From positions 10,397,029 through 10,461,028 of the forward strand of contig OZ005692.1 of NCBI GenBank assembly GCA_963930775.1: a DNA stretch of 64,000 nucleotides. The letters are read 5' to 3'. Both the position numbers and the translations under genes were made by a program. Source of the stretch: Cliona cf. orientalis. Lineage: Eukaryota; Porifera; Demospongiae; Clionaida; Clionaidae. Of this stretch, positions 63,548 through 64,000 are shown piece by piece; position 1 is the first letter of the stretch; each line of letters begins with the position of its first letter. Under the pieces are notes generated by a model. It ran no database searches and was not told the DNA's origin. It was given only the letters and a program-made list of their open reading frames with translations.

Positions 63548-64000
63548 TTATTTAAGACTCAGGGTACCCTTGTATACAGTATTCACACTGCCAAAATCCG
63601 GTCTAAACCAGTCTTCAATCTCCGCTCCAATCCAACCGCCAATCGCTAGGATCTCCGTTGGTGACAAAACAGCCACAAGGGGACCAGATCTTGGAGCAGG
63701 TAAGTCACTAACATGGATCCAGGAGTTGGTGAAGCTAGAGTACATGCAGACTTCACTCTTGGAAGGTGATGTCATAAATTCAGAGGTCTCTTGCCCTCCT
63801 ACAGCAAGAAGGTTGCCAGCTAGCACAGCTGCAGCTGGTCGATATCTTGGAGTGTTGGGTAGCGTCTTCCAAGCTGACTGAGTGTCACTGCTACCACTGT
63901 GGGTAGTCTGGTTGGCTGGTACAGCATTGCTAAGGAGATCATCAACTGAGGCATAGAGTGCTTCATTGAAGAATGTGCCATCAGTATATCCACCCAATGC
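63548..64000 (-). CDS. Kelch exon, partial at the window edge
   Basis: The last 150 or so codons of a Kelch exon (blades 4-6, from [20 protein letters not shown] to the stop after YKGTLSLK at 63548) continue beyond base 64000. Closest in the window to the orphan exon at 55962-56936, sharing GDWLGS-like loops (IEDWFRPDFGS). Frame open in the visible part. A kinase exon is expected to the right. Confidence 0.82.
   Translation of the reverse strand, partial: ALGGYTDGTFFNEALYASVDDLLSNAVPANQTTHSGSSDTQSAWKTLPNTPRYRPAAAVLAGNLLAVGGQETSEFMTSPSKSEVCMYSSFTNSWIHVSDLPAPRSGPLVAVLSPTEILAIGGWIGAEIEDWFRPDFGSVNTVYKGTLSLK

Overview
The window is eukaryotic. It is AT-rich, has short GT-AG introns, and is crowded with small DNA transposons and GA/CT microsatellites. 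The gene set fits a marine invertebrate, most likely a sponge (inference): a metazoan mGlu-like class C receptor, a Fes/Fer-type SH2 + tyrosine kinase cassette with 'HRDLAARN', strumpellin exons, and an expanded TKL-kinase/Kelch family. No rRNA, tRNA or CRISPR was seen.

Bases 1-40,000 are a degenerate tandem array. Each unit has (i) plus-strand exon remnants of a leucine aminopeptidase (LAP) gene and (ii), on the minus strand inside what was a LAP intron, a two-exon gene. Exon 1 of that gene encodes a TKL-type kinase plus coiled coil; exon 2 encodes a six-bladed Kelch propeller, joined in phase 0. Unit 1 (about 1.4-15.7 kb) carries a Ty3/Gypsy retrotransposon in a LAP exon and a CGA-to-TGA type stop in its kinase. 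Unit 2 (15.9-21.8 kb) is intact and has strumpellin exons stranded in its intron. Unit 3 (22.1-35.8 kb) is the most unusual: its Kelch exon is broken, and 146 bp after the kinase exon lies an in-frame series of exons for a linker, an SH2 domain and a complete Fes/Fer-like tyrosine kinase. The predicted 825-aa TKL kinase-coiled coil-SH2-tyrosine kinase protein would be a dual kinase. One of its introns holds a 4.3-kb TTAA-flanked Kolobok-like transposon with two intact, spliced, convergent genes; another holds an R2-type LINE fragment. Unit 4 (36.0-39.9 kb) has a MITE inside its Kelch exon.

From 40.3 to 46.3 kb two intact kinase-Kelch genes lie on the plus strand, head-to-head with unit 4; the second has a much longer coiled coil. 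A single-exon class C GPCR (mGlu-like) follows at 46.9-49.7 kb on the minus strand. A ten-exon YeeE/YedE (TsuA-like) membrane protein gene occupies 50.1-55.4 kb; three of its introns carry CT tracts of about 140-200 bp next to the 3' splice site. An orphan Kelch exon (56.0-56.9 kb), four tandem inverted-repeat-bounded units (57.7-59.3 kb), a diverged kinase-Kelch gene (59.9-62.6 kb) and a Kelch exon running off the window end complete the picture.

The kinase-Kelch family looks like a cytosolic signalling family that evolves by tandem duplication, gene conversion and domain swapping. The LAP pieces are mostly decaying passengers.
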